A program made the position numbers and the translations under genes. This document shows, one piece after another, positions 11,091-22,290 of a DNA stretch of 64,000 bases (position 1 is its first letter; every line of letters starts with the position of its first letter). The notes under the pieces were generated by a model, which saw only the letters and a program-made list of their open reading frames with translations, had not been told where the DNA came from and searched no databases. The stretch spans positions 28,187,529 to 28,251,528 of the forward strand of contig CM040101.1 in assembly GCA_022496805.1 (NCBI GenBank), given 5' to 3'. This DNA comes from Pohlia nutans (Eukaryota > Streptophyta > Bryopsida > Bryales > Mniaceae).

Positions 11091-12590
11091 CTTATATACT
11101 CATGAAACATCATGAGACCTCGTGAATTTCAAGACATCATGAATTACAAGACATCATGAAATAAGCCGTCATAAAATATGACATCATGAAATAAGCCGCC
11201 CCTATGATTTAGGAGACAAGATTCATAATGAATTGGCAAATCATGAATCCAACATGTTCAATCATTAGATTTTCAAATCCGGTGGAAATGAGTGTTCACC
11301 TTCATTACCTAAAACCCTAAATCTATAACTTGCTTTCGTTTATAAAATCCAAAATATTATTCTAAAAACTAGTTCATAGTTGTTTATAAAATCCCTCAAT
11401 TAATACCCTGAACCCTCAAATACTGCAGGTGCGTGAGTGGAGTGTCCAGATACTTGTATCCATTTCATCTGTTTTCAAAAAATTCCATACAAAGAAAATT
11501 CTGTCATTGATTTTCCCTAAATATGGTCTGATGAAAATTACTTTACTATTGTTAGCCATATACACTAAACCCTGCTGGCGTGGTTCAAGTATTTCAAGAT
11601 TGTGGATGAAAATAATACAGAATTCTGGACAATGTACAATTTCTAGACGATGTACAAATTTCATCCACGTTTTCTCATCCGACACTCATATTGAGACTTA
11701 GAGCATGTATGGACTTAGGCATATTTAGATCCTTTCATTTAGGAAACGATATCTATCATGCCATTGCTTCACATGCTTTTAGTTTTGTTGGCTTTGTTGA
11801 AAGAGATGTTCATTTTGAGCATTGGAATTGACAATGTTATGACATCGTCCAATAATGTATATATAGATTAGATTTAATTAAAATGTAGCTCACTTATAGA
11901 ATTGGCCTCAACAGATTACCTATGCAATTATTCAAAGGCGGGTATAAAACCTATCAATGAGGAGTTTTAAACAAATTTTGTATCTGAACTGTATAATTTA
12001 GATGGAAATTTATGAAAACTATACACTCTATACTTTGTATAGAGCCAAGTCACTTTCAATCATAAAAGTCTCGATAAAATGTAACCAAGATCCTTTTAAA
12101 TTTCAAGTTCCACACCCTTTGGTTGATTTGCATGTTTCGAAGTGCATTATACAATTCACAGACGTCTTATACAGTTACCTCCTATTTTAATACATTCTAT
12201 ATCTTGTAGTATACGTCGTGTTGGAAAGAAGTAGTAAAGACCAGTGCATCCATCTATGGAGCCCTCGGTACTTAACGGTTTGAAGTTTGACATCCATGAG
12301 CATGAGCAACCAAAGTTGCCATGTTAGAATTCACAAATTGTGCCATAAAGTGTAGAAAAGAAATACGACAATTAGCGGTTGTAATGGTTCTTTTTTGATC
12401 GTGGACTCATGTACATGAAGCTAATTTTCCATAAACAATTCAGTAAACAAATCACAATACAAAAACCACATGTTGGACGAGACTGTATGGATGAAATTTG
12501 GATTAGTGTACCGGGTATACGGGTTTAGGTTTTCAAAGAACTCACTTGCATGGATGGCAATTAGTAAGATGTTAAATACTTACATATACA
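10263..12590. repeat. AT-rich non-coding stretch with dispersed and tandem repeats
   Basis: A segment at about 10567-10652 recurs at 11607-11694 (shared core ATCCACGTTTTCTCATCC). A segment at 10696-10785 recurs in element C at 52356-52447. Three and a half copies of an approximately 60-bp unit containing AAGGATTGATTCTATACTTA lie at 10806-11008, followed by (TA)n. No coding signal is visible. Confidence 0.65.
11008..11087. repeat. (TA)n microsatellite
   Basis: This is about 80 bp of uninterrupted TA dinucleotides directly after the 60-bp tandem repeats. Confidence 0.95.
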
Positions 12591-14756
12591 ACACATACGA
12601 TGTACATACAACTTTTATTCATACATTAAGTTCAAAAGATCCCTCTTATTTGCATTTTATAATACATCTAAGAGTTAGAAGATGTATTTAAACTCAATTT
12701 ATTATTAGGTGTGTTAGAGCTTGATGGTCTTCAATCTCATGGAAAACTAGGTGAGCCGTCTTTCTTAACGTCCAAATACGTTTTTTATAAGTTTAAAGTT
12801 CTTACATGCTTAATAATGATGATCAACCAAGCTCTGTCATGCTCTTTAAACTATTTGAGGTGCACAAATAAAAGTACGGTATAGCAAAATTCACAGTCTC
12901 TTATTAAAATAGAAGGTGACTTTCAAAAAAATTCTTATATTTAGGCATTTTACAAAGGCAATGTCTAAGCATTTTACTTTATAGTAAACATCACGCATAA
13001 CTAATGCCACTAGCTCTAAAAATAGTTAATGGTATTCTTCACATGTGACATTGAATTTAAAATCAAGTGTCACTGACGTCACTAACCATTGTTTTAGTGG
13101 TCGGCGACAGTAGTCACACGTGATGGGTTCTCCATTTGATCATTCGTTTTCATCATGTTTTTATGTAGTTTTTTCTACGATAATTATATATGTGCTATTA
13201 TTTTGTTGTGAATTAGTGGGCATGATAAATTTTATGAATGTTTAAAATATTGTCCAATCATATTGAAAGTTTTGTATAAATATATTTTTGACAATTGCAA
13301 TAGGAAAAATTATATTTAAGGTATATAACGGTTATGGTTACACGCATATTAAAAATGAAAGGGAATAAATTATTAAACGCATGTCAAATGACCACCCTTG
13401 AGAAACCCTTTGTATTTAGAACAATAAATTTTTGAAATTTCTTGATGGTGTGAAATCTTCATACAACGTCTTATATTCTCTAATTTCAACGGTCGAACAA
13501 TTCACCCATAACTCAACTGTAACACCTAATTAACCCTTTCACGCGCTAAAGTACAAAAGTGGTTTATGTGACGTTTCAAACTTAGTTCAAAAAGTGAGGC
13601 CTTAAACATGATTTTCCATAATAATTAGAATCAAATAATGGACACCATACCATCTTGTACTGCATGTTATTCCAATTTCATTACAATATTGAAAAAACAA
13701 TCGTGTTAATTTTGGAATTTTAATTGAAATTCAAAAGAAACCCTTGCAAAACTAATTTAAAAATATTAATATGGCGATAGTAAACTATAATGTAAATAAA
13801 TAAAGTTGCAAGGGAGCGAAAGCAAAATTGTGGAATTTCCAAATGTGCCCCCCCACCCAAGCCAAAAGGTTGGTAAAGGTTGGTAAACCTGAGTTACCTG
13901 ACCCCACCCATCGAGGAAACGTGGCCAAAACTTCAGTTTCAGCACGACCCCCCAAAAGCGAATTCAATGGTTCACAGTTTCATCCAGCCGCCAATCCTAA
14001 ACCGCCTGATGCGTTCATCCAGCGCATAGGGCTGAGTCTCTGGTTCTGTCCGTCACTCGTGGTCACATTCTCTTTGGTCCCTCATTGCGGTGCGCACGGA
14101 GGTGCTGGAGCAAGTGGCAAGCGATTCACGGCCATCGCACGGAGGTGCTGGAGCAAGCGGCAAGCGGGTTCGCATGGAGGTGCTGGAGCAAGCGGCAAGC
14201 GGCAAGTGGATGGGCGAGGAGCGGGTTCGGCTATTGCAGCGCACGAAGGACCCTAAAACCCTGGTATGCACACGACTCAGTCGCTTTTCTGCACTCGTCC
14301 GGATTCCGATGCGCTGGAGCATCGCCAGGCTGCTCCTGTTGTATTTGCAATTTGGGATAGTATCTTTCAGGTTTTGTCCTAGTCCAGATCCATTGCGTAT
14401 TGTAGAATAATTGCACGCACAGACTGAGGGTCTTGGTTTGTGTTGCCATCGGAAGCTCGAGTTTGTTTTTTGGCAGAGTTGCGGTTGGTGCATTTCATGG
14501 AAGCGTCCATTGATTGTGCACTGAGATGGACACGGATAAGCTGCTGACCATCGGCCTCAACGTATTTTTTGTGAGTCGTACATTTCTTTACGCTTGATAC
14601 TCAATCTTTATACTGCTGAAAGAAATTGGAATTTGTTGTGATATTTTAATTACTGTATATACGTGAAATAATTACGGTGGTGAGTACGAACGCTATACGG
14701 AAATTGTACGAGTACATGGTAATTCGTAGTGTTAGGGTATCCCGAGGGCAGTGCAG
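12591..14756. other. Non-coding part of element A with repeats shared with element C
   Basis: About 12590-12680 resembles the inverted repeats of element E (42190-42240 and 45225-45300). About 13560-13760 resembles 42690-42860 (shared core AGTTCAAAAAGTGAG). At 14090-14210 a GGTGCTGGAGCAAG unit repeats. The ORFs here have no recognisable content and differ between strands. Confidence 0.5.
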
Positions 14757-15431
14757 CCAGTGGTCAATTGACTACTGGCAGTGCAAAAATTTGTATGATC
14801 AACAGAGCCAGACGGCACTGCATAGAATTCCGATGGCAGTCCTAGGAGACTTTGAGTGTCTGCTGAGTTCGGGTATGGTAGCTTCATAATCTCACAATGT
14901 GTGTGTTGTCGGGCCTCGGATAAGAAAACCAAGCGGCACATGAGTGGTTGGAAGTAGCCCAGAATGTTATGAGTTGTCCGGTTGCATTTTTTGAGTATGT
15001 GGACCATAGCGCTGGAGACCACGTTGAGTGTTTTATAAAAACCACTTCAATGAAATCCTTCATCTGTGGTAACTTGGCATTAATCTGTGGACAGTCGTTG
15101 TCTATGGTGCTGATGCAAACAATAATGCATATGCACGATCCAGTGGGCAATTGACTACAGGTCGAACGCTTCCTACTGATTTTGGTAGCGTCTCACGTAG
15201 GAATCAGAATTGGTAGCGTCTCACGTAGGACTCTTTCTAAGGAAACAGGTGATAAATGTTAATAGCACACAGAAGGCGGCCGATGAAATGCATTCTCCAA
15301 TCTGCCGGTGGAGACATGACAGGGGTTTATAAAACCAGGCATCAAAGGCTCGTCATATTGTTAGTCAAGTAATCGGTGTGTCACTAATCGGACAATGGAT
15401 AAGTAGTTGCCAGTGGGCAATTGACTACTGG
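14757..15431. promoter_or_regulatory. Three element A palindromes upstream of the transposase
   Basis: Copies lie at 14757-14778, 15140-15161 and 15410-15431. All are versions of the 22-bp CAATTG-centred palindrome. They sit 0.35-1.0 kb 5' of the transposase start, mirroring the palindrome array in front of the element C transposase. A direct repeat (GGTAGCGTCTCACGTAGGA) lies at about 15183-15230. Confidence 0.7.
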
Positions 15432-15781
15432 TTAGTGTTTCTAGGCATTCCTAAAATCTAAGATACACTAATGTGGGGATTATGTACAACACTAAATGTG
15501 TTGGCACTAGATTATGATCAACAGTTTTTTGGCCGCGTTGTGTAGGCACGTCATCGAAGTTGAGCAAGTGCAAGCACGTCGTCGAAGTTGAGCAATGATG
15601 GATAGTGATTCAGATTACAGTGATGTGGTAAGAGTGTTGAACCAAGTATGGATCTTGAATTTGTATTTAGCTCTTAATTCAATGTGGCAGCACAAGTGAG
15701 GGGTTTGAGTTCTTTTAGATGGGCACTATCCTTGTATAGGTTCAGCATTGAAGTATCCTCTACTATGCATACACAACGTAT

Positions 15782-16939
15782 ATGAATGCAGCTATGATCA
15801 ATACACGTTGTGGTTTACAAGGAGTTGACCTTGACGTAGAAGATGCAGATGAGGTGTATCACATTCCGGATGAAGATATGCCAATCCCCAGCTGCAAAGG
15901 TATTTGCACAGATGATTGGTGTAAGAAGGAAGTACAGCTAGTCCACTCAACTGGAGTGTGTGTGGCTACAGCGTATGTGGAGTTTGCAAAACCGTGGCAG
16001 TCTATTGATGGTAGATCACCTTTAGGAGAAGAGTTTGTAGGGGTTGTGGTTTGCGAAGTATTACAAGTGGGTGTTTCATTGGAAACTCGCACCCTTTGTA
16101 GGTGGTCTACAAAGTTCACACTATTCGAAGGAGTCAGTCTTTACAACCATAAACGCAAATTCAACGAAGATATTAAAATAAAAGCAGCCAAATTGGGTGA
16201 TCGTAGGGGAAGTCATCAATTTTCATCATTGCGACATGCACAACCCCGTGAAATGTCGCGAAAAGACAGTCTCGTGCATAAACAATCAATTCGTGAGACA
16301 TTACAAACTGCATGTTGCAAGCGGCAATGCTTGAGTCAATTCAACCACGCAATGGTGGAGACCCTGCGTTATGAAATGCATCACTCTGACTCGAAGTCAA
16401 AAGATAGTATGAAACTTGCGGTGCATAGAAACTTTCACTGCATACCAAACACATCGAAAAGAGTGTGTGTTGTGGAAGGGAAGACGGTATGTATGCATGC
16501 ATGGCGTTTGATTTATGGCGTATCAAAGACTGATTTTTATCGGTATCGGGACTATGCCGCCACTGGTCAACGACCTCAACATCATGGAACCCTCGAGAAG
16601 AAGAAGATTTCAAGTAGCACTGCACAGGCCACACAAACAATGTCCATGATATTGTCGTCAACGGCAGATGCAATGCCGCACAGAACACACACAAAAACAA
16701 GCGGCATAATGAAAGGAACAAAGGTGGTTGAGAAAGTACTTCCAAATGGTACAAAGTGGAAGCATATTCTCGAGGAAGTGAACAAGGTAGGAACAGTTAA
16801 CAAAGTTTGCGCTGACTTTGAAAGCTGAAGATGTGTTTGGTTGGTTGATGTATACAGTCAGTGGGTGTATTGAACAATACCATGTATTGTGCAGGTGCAA
16901 AAAGAATGTGGAAAGAGGGTTATATCACAATCATTATGC
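15782..16939 (+). pseudogene. Element A transposase, 5' part (split by MULE B)
   Basis: The ATG at 15782 opens 335 codons to a GTAGGA donor at 16787. An intron with acceptor GCAG ends at 16894, and a short exon follows to 16939, where element B interrupts it. Homology with the element C transposase is clear: LFEGVSLYNH against VFLDGVSLYDH, a CCKRQC cysteine cluster, WRLIYGVSKTDFYRYRD against WTIHGISKATFYRYRD, and DAMPHRT against DKMPHKS. It probably forms the DNA-binding N-terminal half. The catalytic half lies at 54368-56231, so the gene is broken only by the insertion. Three palindromes precede it. Confidence 0.8.
16930..16939. repeat. Target site duplication of MULE B (left)
   Basis: ATCATTATGC occurs here and at 54368-54377. 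In the transposase frame it encodes SLC on both sides. Collapsing one copy gives a continuous frame (ISQSLCSKLRKEHF) that aligns with element C (ISSSGLSNIQRASF). Ten bp is typical of MULEs. Confidence 0.85.
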
Positions 16940-16943
16940 GGGA

Positions 16944-17066
16944 ATGCTAGCGTGTGAGCCTAGAACGGAGAGCCCGAGAGCCTGAGAGCCTAAGAGCCCA
17001 CAAATTTTTTCAGTTTTTTTTCAGTTTTTTTGAGCTGGACCTATAACCGTGGTTTAGTGTTTTAGG
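16944..17066 (+). repeat. Left TIR of MULE B
   Basis: The outer 20 bp and an inner block (GGACCTATAACCGTGG) are inverted at 54171-54363. Between them lie repeats of GAGCC(T/C)(A/G)AGA type on this arm and the complementary GGCTCT repeats on the other. Confidence 0.8.
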
Positions 17067-17614
17067 GCATTATTTGCTATTAGTTTAAGAGGCAATATGA
17101 GAGAAAGGAGAGCGGTGAAAACAAATTGTATGTGGAAGAAATTAGTTGGGCAAAATTGTTATGGTTGTGAGATTTAGTGATAATAGAAATGCCGCTAACA
17201 TTCTAATGTGGAGTCAAGGATTTTATAAAGCAATGCAATGTGTTAGAGGTTTGCAAAATGTAAAACTTTCAATTGATTTGGTGTTAGGGAGTTTAGGGTT
17301 TAGTTATAGGGTTTAGAAACCAACATGTGAGGAGTTTTAAATTATGTTTTCCAATTTTCAAATGTAGTATCAAAATATATAATGTATAAGAAGTTTAGAA
17401 ACTACATTGAATGCACATAGAATTGAATTAGAGTGATTAATTTTTATACACTTAGAATTGAATTAGAGCGATTGAATAAGAGTGATATCATTAAAAAATG
17501 AAGACAGACAATGAATGCATAAAAGTGGTAGTGGCCCTTTTAGTCTCACTACAATCCAATAAAAACATCTGTGTCAAGTAACACATAATAGTCACAATAC
17601 TCAAGAGTATAGCG
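17067..17614. other. No gene seen
   Basis: AT-rich sequence between the left TIR of element B and the 3' end of its ParB/methyltransferase-like gene. A short direct repeat (TAGAATTGAATTAGAG) lies at about 17418-17470. It probably contains the gene's 3' UTR. Confidence 0.5.
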
Positions 17615-19088
17615 CTATGGTGAAGCCTCAAATGAAGCCGTGGGACTAGATGATGCGGACATAGACTCCTCTATGTCACTACAATCACTACCGGATGCCT
17701 CACCATCAGACTCAGCTGCCTCCTGATCTACAAACTCTAAAACACGAGCAGAAACAAACACGGGGCGAGGACTACGATCAAAAATACACTGCTCTGCAAA
17801 TTGTCTAGCAATTCCTTCTGCATAAGACGGTAGTGTGAAGGGTTTAGGGGGACTAGGAAAAAACTCAGGATTCGAGAAGAAAGGTTGGTGAACTCGAGCA
17901 CTTAGTCCACCGCATCTGAAAGCAATAAAAACCACAGTATTAGAATACTAAAACATGGGCCACGAGCAAAAAACTCCACGAAGTAATGCAAAACAATAAC
18001 ATAAACCGACTTACTTACTGAATCGGGATTTCTTCACAATCGGCTCCACTGCAATGTCCTCATCGTCCATATCATCCAAGCCAATAACAACCCTGGCTTG
18101 GCGAGGCTGACGCGTCACCGGGGGTCGAATGAGAGGAGCAAGGACTGCCTCAAATATAGCCTTGTCCTCCTCTAGCGCCGCGATGTGGCGGTTCACATTG
18201 CGACAAGCGTGGATAGAGGCGCCTGCAGCATCAATCCCAAAGTAGACAAACGTAAACAAACTACAATGACAAAAATTGAGAGAAAGTAGTCAAACGTAGA
18301 CAAAATACATGAAAGATAGAAATCAAATGCAAACAATGTACAATGACAAAAATTGAAACATTTCAATTAGAATGAGATTGAATTACTAACCAGTCGCGGT
18401 AGTGCAATCCAACACTACGTCGCGTGGAAAAGAACATGCCTCAATCAACATCTGTATAAACAAGGTAGATTTCTCTCGGGGTCCTCGCCATGGCACATCC
18501 TTGTTCATCAACTGGTCATCTTTACCCATGTAATTTTGGAGGATGTCATCACGTGCAACATCTACTCCATGACGAAGAAGAGCAGGGACCGGCTGGAACG
18601 CAAACGAGGATGGTTCCCAATTACCAACTGTCCTCACCGCCAAACAAATGCCAAAGCGATAGGTCTGCTAAAAATAAAATTACATCAGTTTGAAAAATAT
18701 ATACAAGAAACTTCATGGAAAACATTAGCATTATAAACATCACTCACCGTCAAGAGAGGATTGGTAGGTGATGTCAAGTGAAGGCGGTTCATTCCCCACC
18801 AGTCCTTCTTCACCTCAAATCCATAGCTCTTGCAATAACCTAAGATCTTTGATTTTGTAGCAGATTGAAAAGGGTAGATTATAATGAGAGCGCCATCATC
18901 CTGCAGGTGTTGATCTGCAAAATCGAAGATTGGTTGCAACCATTCTCGAGGTTCCACTGAGGAACGGATGAGGCAGGAATGGATATGCCTGGGACTGGCA
19001 AACCCTCAGGCATATCCACGATCATAAGGTCCACTAATCCTCTCGAGTTCAAGTCACCTTTGAAAGCCCGGGACTTGTCATTCTTGTG
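17615..19088 (-). CDS. Element B ParB/methyltransferase-like gene, methyltransferase exons 7-10
   Basis: The exons are 19088-18748, 18667-18391, 18222-18019 and about 17915-17615. The order fits beta-class DNA amino-methyltransferases. A strand resembling motif IV reads LVDLMIVDMPEG, with DMPE where DPPY is expected. Next comes ALIIIYPFQSATK. Then motif I appears as FPRDVVLDCTTATGASIHAC followed by NVNRHIAALEEDKAIFEAVL, the usual R..xxGxExD segment. The intron between 18391 and 18222 falls inside the motif I loop. One frame change near 18960 is unexplained (indel or missed splice). Without DPPY, catalysis is doubtful, but cofactor or DNA binding is possible. The tail is Ser/Glu-rich. The 17915 junction is unresolved. 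Confidence 0.65.
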
Positions 19089-19394
19089 CTACAATAAATA
19101 CAAGACAATCAACGAATTTAGTTCCATAAGTGCAAAGGATTAATAGCGTTGATTGATATATACATGAAAATAGTTCAAATCAAAATTGAACAGATGACAT
19201 ACAAACAAATCAATTAATAATTTTGGTTCCAAAAACACAGATTATTAATCACATTGATTGAAATATACATGAACATATTTCAAATCAAAATTGAACAAAT
19301 GACATACAAACAAAGCAAACAATGTATTTAGTTCCAAAAGCTCATATGATTAATCACATTGATTGATATATACATGAAATATAAAGACATTCAC
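19089..19394. repeat. Intron 6 of the element B gene with tandem repeat
   Basis: About 2.3 copies of an approximately 120-bp AT-rich unit (shared core CAAATCAAAATTGAACA) lie between 19120 and 19385 inside the intron. Confidence 0.7.
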
Positions 19395-20109
19395 TTTCTT
19401 CATAAATGCCTTCAAGTCATCATACACCGGTGGCAAAGGACCAGTACCACCTCCAAGAATCTGGCCCAAAGACGTGTTGACAATGAACTCATCATTGCTG
19501 AAGTCCTCCACTCTTCCAAGATCAACCGCCACTGGGCACTGAGAGAGGAGTTCGTATGGAGAATCCCGCTTCATACCTCTGCTAGGAGTGGACTGCAATT
19601 GCGAACCAGCATCCACAGTAGAAGAGGTGCCTGCAGCTTCGTTCGTGTTCTTCGCAGGTTCAATGGTCTTCTTCTTCCCCTTCTCCTTCTCTGCTGCCTT
19701 GTCTGCTGCCTTCTCTGCCGCCTTCTCAATCCTTTCCTTCTCCCTTAAGGCGGCTTTCTCAGCAGCATCCTTCACCTTCTGAGCCTTTTTTCGATCAGAC
19801 TCCTCCCGTTTCTTCACAACTTTCTCTCTGGCTTTGTCATCCTCCACATCTGCAAGCTCGATAATATCTTCAGCTGCAATCGCAGCGGCCTCCCGGTTCC
19901 GCTTCAGCTCCATCTCTTGGATTGGCGTGAACAACGTTCTGCAATCCAGGTACCAAGCGCCAAAGTTCAAATGCGCAGTAGTCCATGTCCGCAGCTGAGG
20001 CGGCAATAACATACACGAATCTGATGAACGGTCCAACCAAGTGTTGAGGAGGACAGGTAGATCTTCTTTGGCAATTGCCTTCTTGGGAAGAAGCTCAAAC
20101 TTGAAATAT
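19395..20109 (-). CDS. Element B ParB/methyltransferase-like gene, exon 6 (charged helix)
   Basis: The exon is bounded by a TTGTAG acceptor and a GTGAAT donor. After a folded N-terminal part (WLDRSSDSCMLLPPQLRTW) it has about 90 residues of Lys/Glu/Ala-rich, probably coiled-coil sequence (EKAAEKAADKAAEKEKGKKK). It then ends in CPVAVDLGRVEDFSNDEF, which aligns by position with the start of the methyltransferase-like region in element A (PVLLDPAPK) and element C (PVNLAVLDAHV). The helix is likely a linker or oligomerisation region between the ParB-like and methyltransferase-like parts. Confidence 0.65.
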
Positions 20110-20335
20110 CTACAAGATCTCAATGTTAGTTATATATCGAGTTATATATACAAAGAATAACACTAACTTGAATTCACTTGACAATCTTTAAGAACATTTA
20201 TGTCCATTGTTCAACATTCAATCAATTAGAAAAACAAAAATTCAAACTTATTTGACAACATCAATATAAAGCATTAAAGTTCAAATCACAAATTACAATC
20301 AAAATATTAAAACTTGGTTATTGTTTCAATCACAC

Positions 20336-21480
20336 CTGAAGATGACACGCTTCACTGCAAAGTCAGACCCCTTGAATGAAGAGAAATCCTCAGATTTCTT
20401 GAAATGGTCATGGCCTTTGAAGTATGATAGAAAGGCATGATCCCAAAGGCGGATTCTCCACTCCTCAATGAATGCACTTAGTGACAAAGGCTCAAGGGGA
20501 GAGTCCATGGAAATGCGAATGCTATCTGCACGAACGATATCCTCGAACGACTCCACTGCCTTCTCTTCAATCTGTATTGTGAAGTATAATTATCAACCTT
20601 GAAACAAAACTTTAATAGAATGATTATAAATAATTCAGAAAACCCAACATCACTATGATCAAGATCCAAAGCACAAATCGTCAACCAGATGCAATGATAC
20701 ATACCCCAGCCCACCAGCACGCCGTGACAAGATAAATTCCCAACTTGTCTTCATTCATAGGTTTGGGAGGAAAACGAACAGCTTCGCGGGTCGCAACAGA
20801 GGAATTGGAAAACTTGATCCATTTGACCTTGTGAACAGGGGCTACGTTTGATGTAGCAATTAGTTGGAGCTTCTCCAATGTCAACTCCGGTGTGGAGTTC
20901 ATTATCCAATGTCTTTCAATCTGTAATGTTAAAATGACATTAATTAGAAATGTGGTTTAGTATGCAAATCGTGTAGTTCAAAGAAATGAAATGGATTAAT
21001 ACCTCCTTGAGAAATTCATCTCCAATTGCTGGATTTGCAACAGCAGCGAGTTTGCCCAACTTCACGGTCATCTTGGTCGTCTTCTCTTTGATCGCCGCAC
21101 GCATAGCTGCAGCAATACTCCCAGCCGATATATCTTCAGGATCCGTTTGCTCGCGGTGCAATCGCGCAGCAACGGCGATCTCGTGCTAACATGCATAAAC
21201 AATTGCAACATAGTTAGAACCAATAATTTGAACTGTGACTCTAAACAATTTTCAGAACATAAATGAAATCATAAATCAATTGCATACCCAAAAAATGAAG
21301 GCGGTGAACACCTCTTGAGTCAGTGAGTACCACGTATGCCTAAGACCAATCATCTGACATTTCATAATTTCGATGGGAGAGAGAAGTCCATTGAACATCT
21401 CTAATGGCATCACTCCGTACTTTTTGACTCTGTACAAAGTGTGAACGAGGCTAGTCTTCACATGAGAGTCCTCCGTGTGC
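20336..21480 (-). CDS. Element B ParB/methyltransferase-like gene, exons 2-5
   Basis: Exons 21480-21288, 21185-21003, 20920-20705 and 20571-20336 all have AG/GT borders. They include HTWYSLTQEVFTAFIFW, MTVKLGKLAAVANPAI, MNSTPELTLEKLQLIA and IEEKAVESFEDIV. The last is the counterpart of QEKAVETLNAM in element A and of the exon 2 start in element C. This shared border supports common descent of the three genes. No domain name can be given for this middle region. Confidence 0.65.
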
Positions 21481-21595
21481 CTAATTGAATATTAAGTTAG
21501 AACAAAATGATTACAAGTATTATCCATTAAATCATAGCAAATAACATCCAATCATGAAACAAGAAATAAATTAGAATTGTATAAAACAAACTCAC

Positions 21596-22290
21596 TTGTT
21601 GATGTCATGCATAACTTGCATGACAACACCAATCCGCCCTTTCGTATCAAGAATGATAGTATCAACTGCATAGTGCCATGACGGCTCATCTGAATGCAAC
21701 CTCTCAATATGGTTCATCCATGCAACCCTGCGGTGATTTCCATCACACACAAAAAACATCTTATTAATGTATTGTTCCATCCCAGGGAAACCACGGAGAT
21801 ACTTGTTGAATTTCTCATTCTCCACGTTCCACAGCGGTCCCCACTTCACCTTGTCCTCCTGAGTGACTTCTTGAACGTCACCCTGCTCGTTAGTAACGGA
21901 TACATAAAAGACCGCTGCGCCATCACGATATCCATGAACAAACTCCTCCTCGAGTTTGGTCAAATCACATCCAAGTGTAGGCCTCACCATTGGCATGCAC
22001 ACCATCCGGCAAAGTGGGATGTGATGCCTAGAAATGTTTACGGGATGGAGGCGAAGGCTTGCAATTGTAGCAACGGCATTAAGCTTCTGGCGACTCCTAG
22101 TAACATCTTCACTCGCCCCCAACGCAGCTTCATCCTCGTCAATCTGTTCGGCAGCGACACTTGTGGCATCTTCTTCTCCACCACCCAATGACGGTTGAGG
22201 ACCCGGGCTATCCTCCATCGCATCGTGATCCGGGGTTTGTGACGGGCCGTCCTTCAAAATGAGTATACATTTAAATACATGAGTTATCAT
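21596..22290 (-). CDS. Element B ParB-like domain (exon 1 region)
   Basis: This is the best-preserved ParB/sulfiredoxin-like motif of the three elements: MFFVCDGNHRRVAWMNHI, matching DGxHRxxA. It is preceded by HHIPLCRMVCMPMVRPTL. An acidic N-terminal part precedes the domain (GGGEEDATSVAAEQIDEDE). The exon ends with a canonical GTGAGT donor at 21595. The true start is unclear; an ATG-led frame reaches 22290, but an upstream exon is possible. In bacteria and phages such domains occur in ParB partition proteins and in ParB-methyltransferase fusions. A ParB-like fold next to a methyltransferase fold in a plant transposon is unusual. Confidence 0.65.

Noticed and set aside
11416..11701. Overlapping ORFs on both strands near a dispersed repeat
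   Set aside because: They overlap the repeat shared with 10567-10652, are AT-rich and have no domain.
14053..14493. ORFs around 14053-14493
   Set aside because: They are driven by the GGTGCTGGAGCAAG repeat and are open in several frames on both strands.
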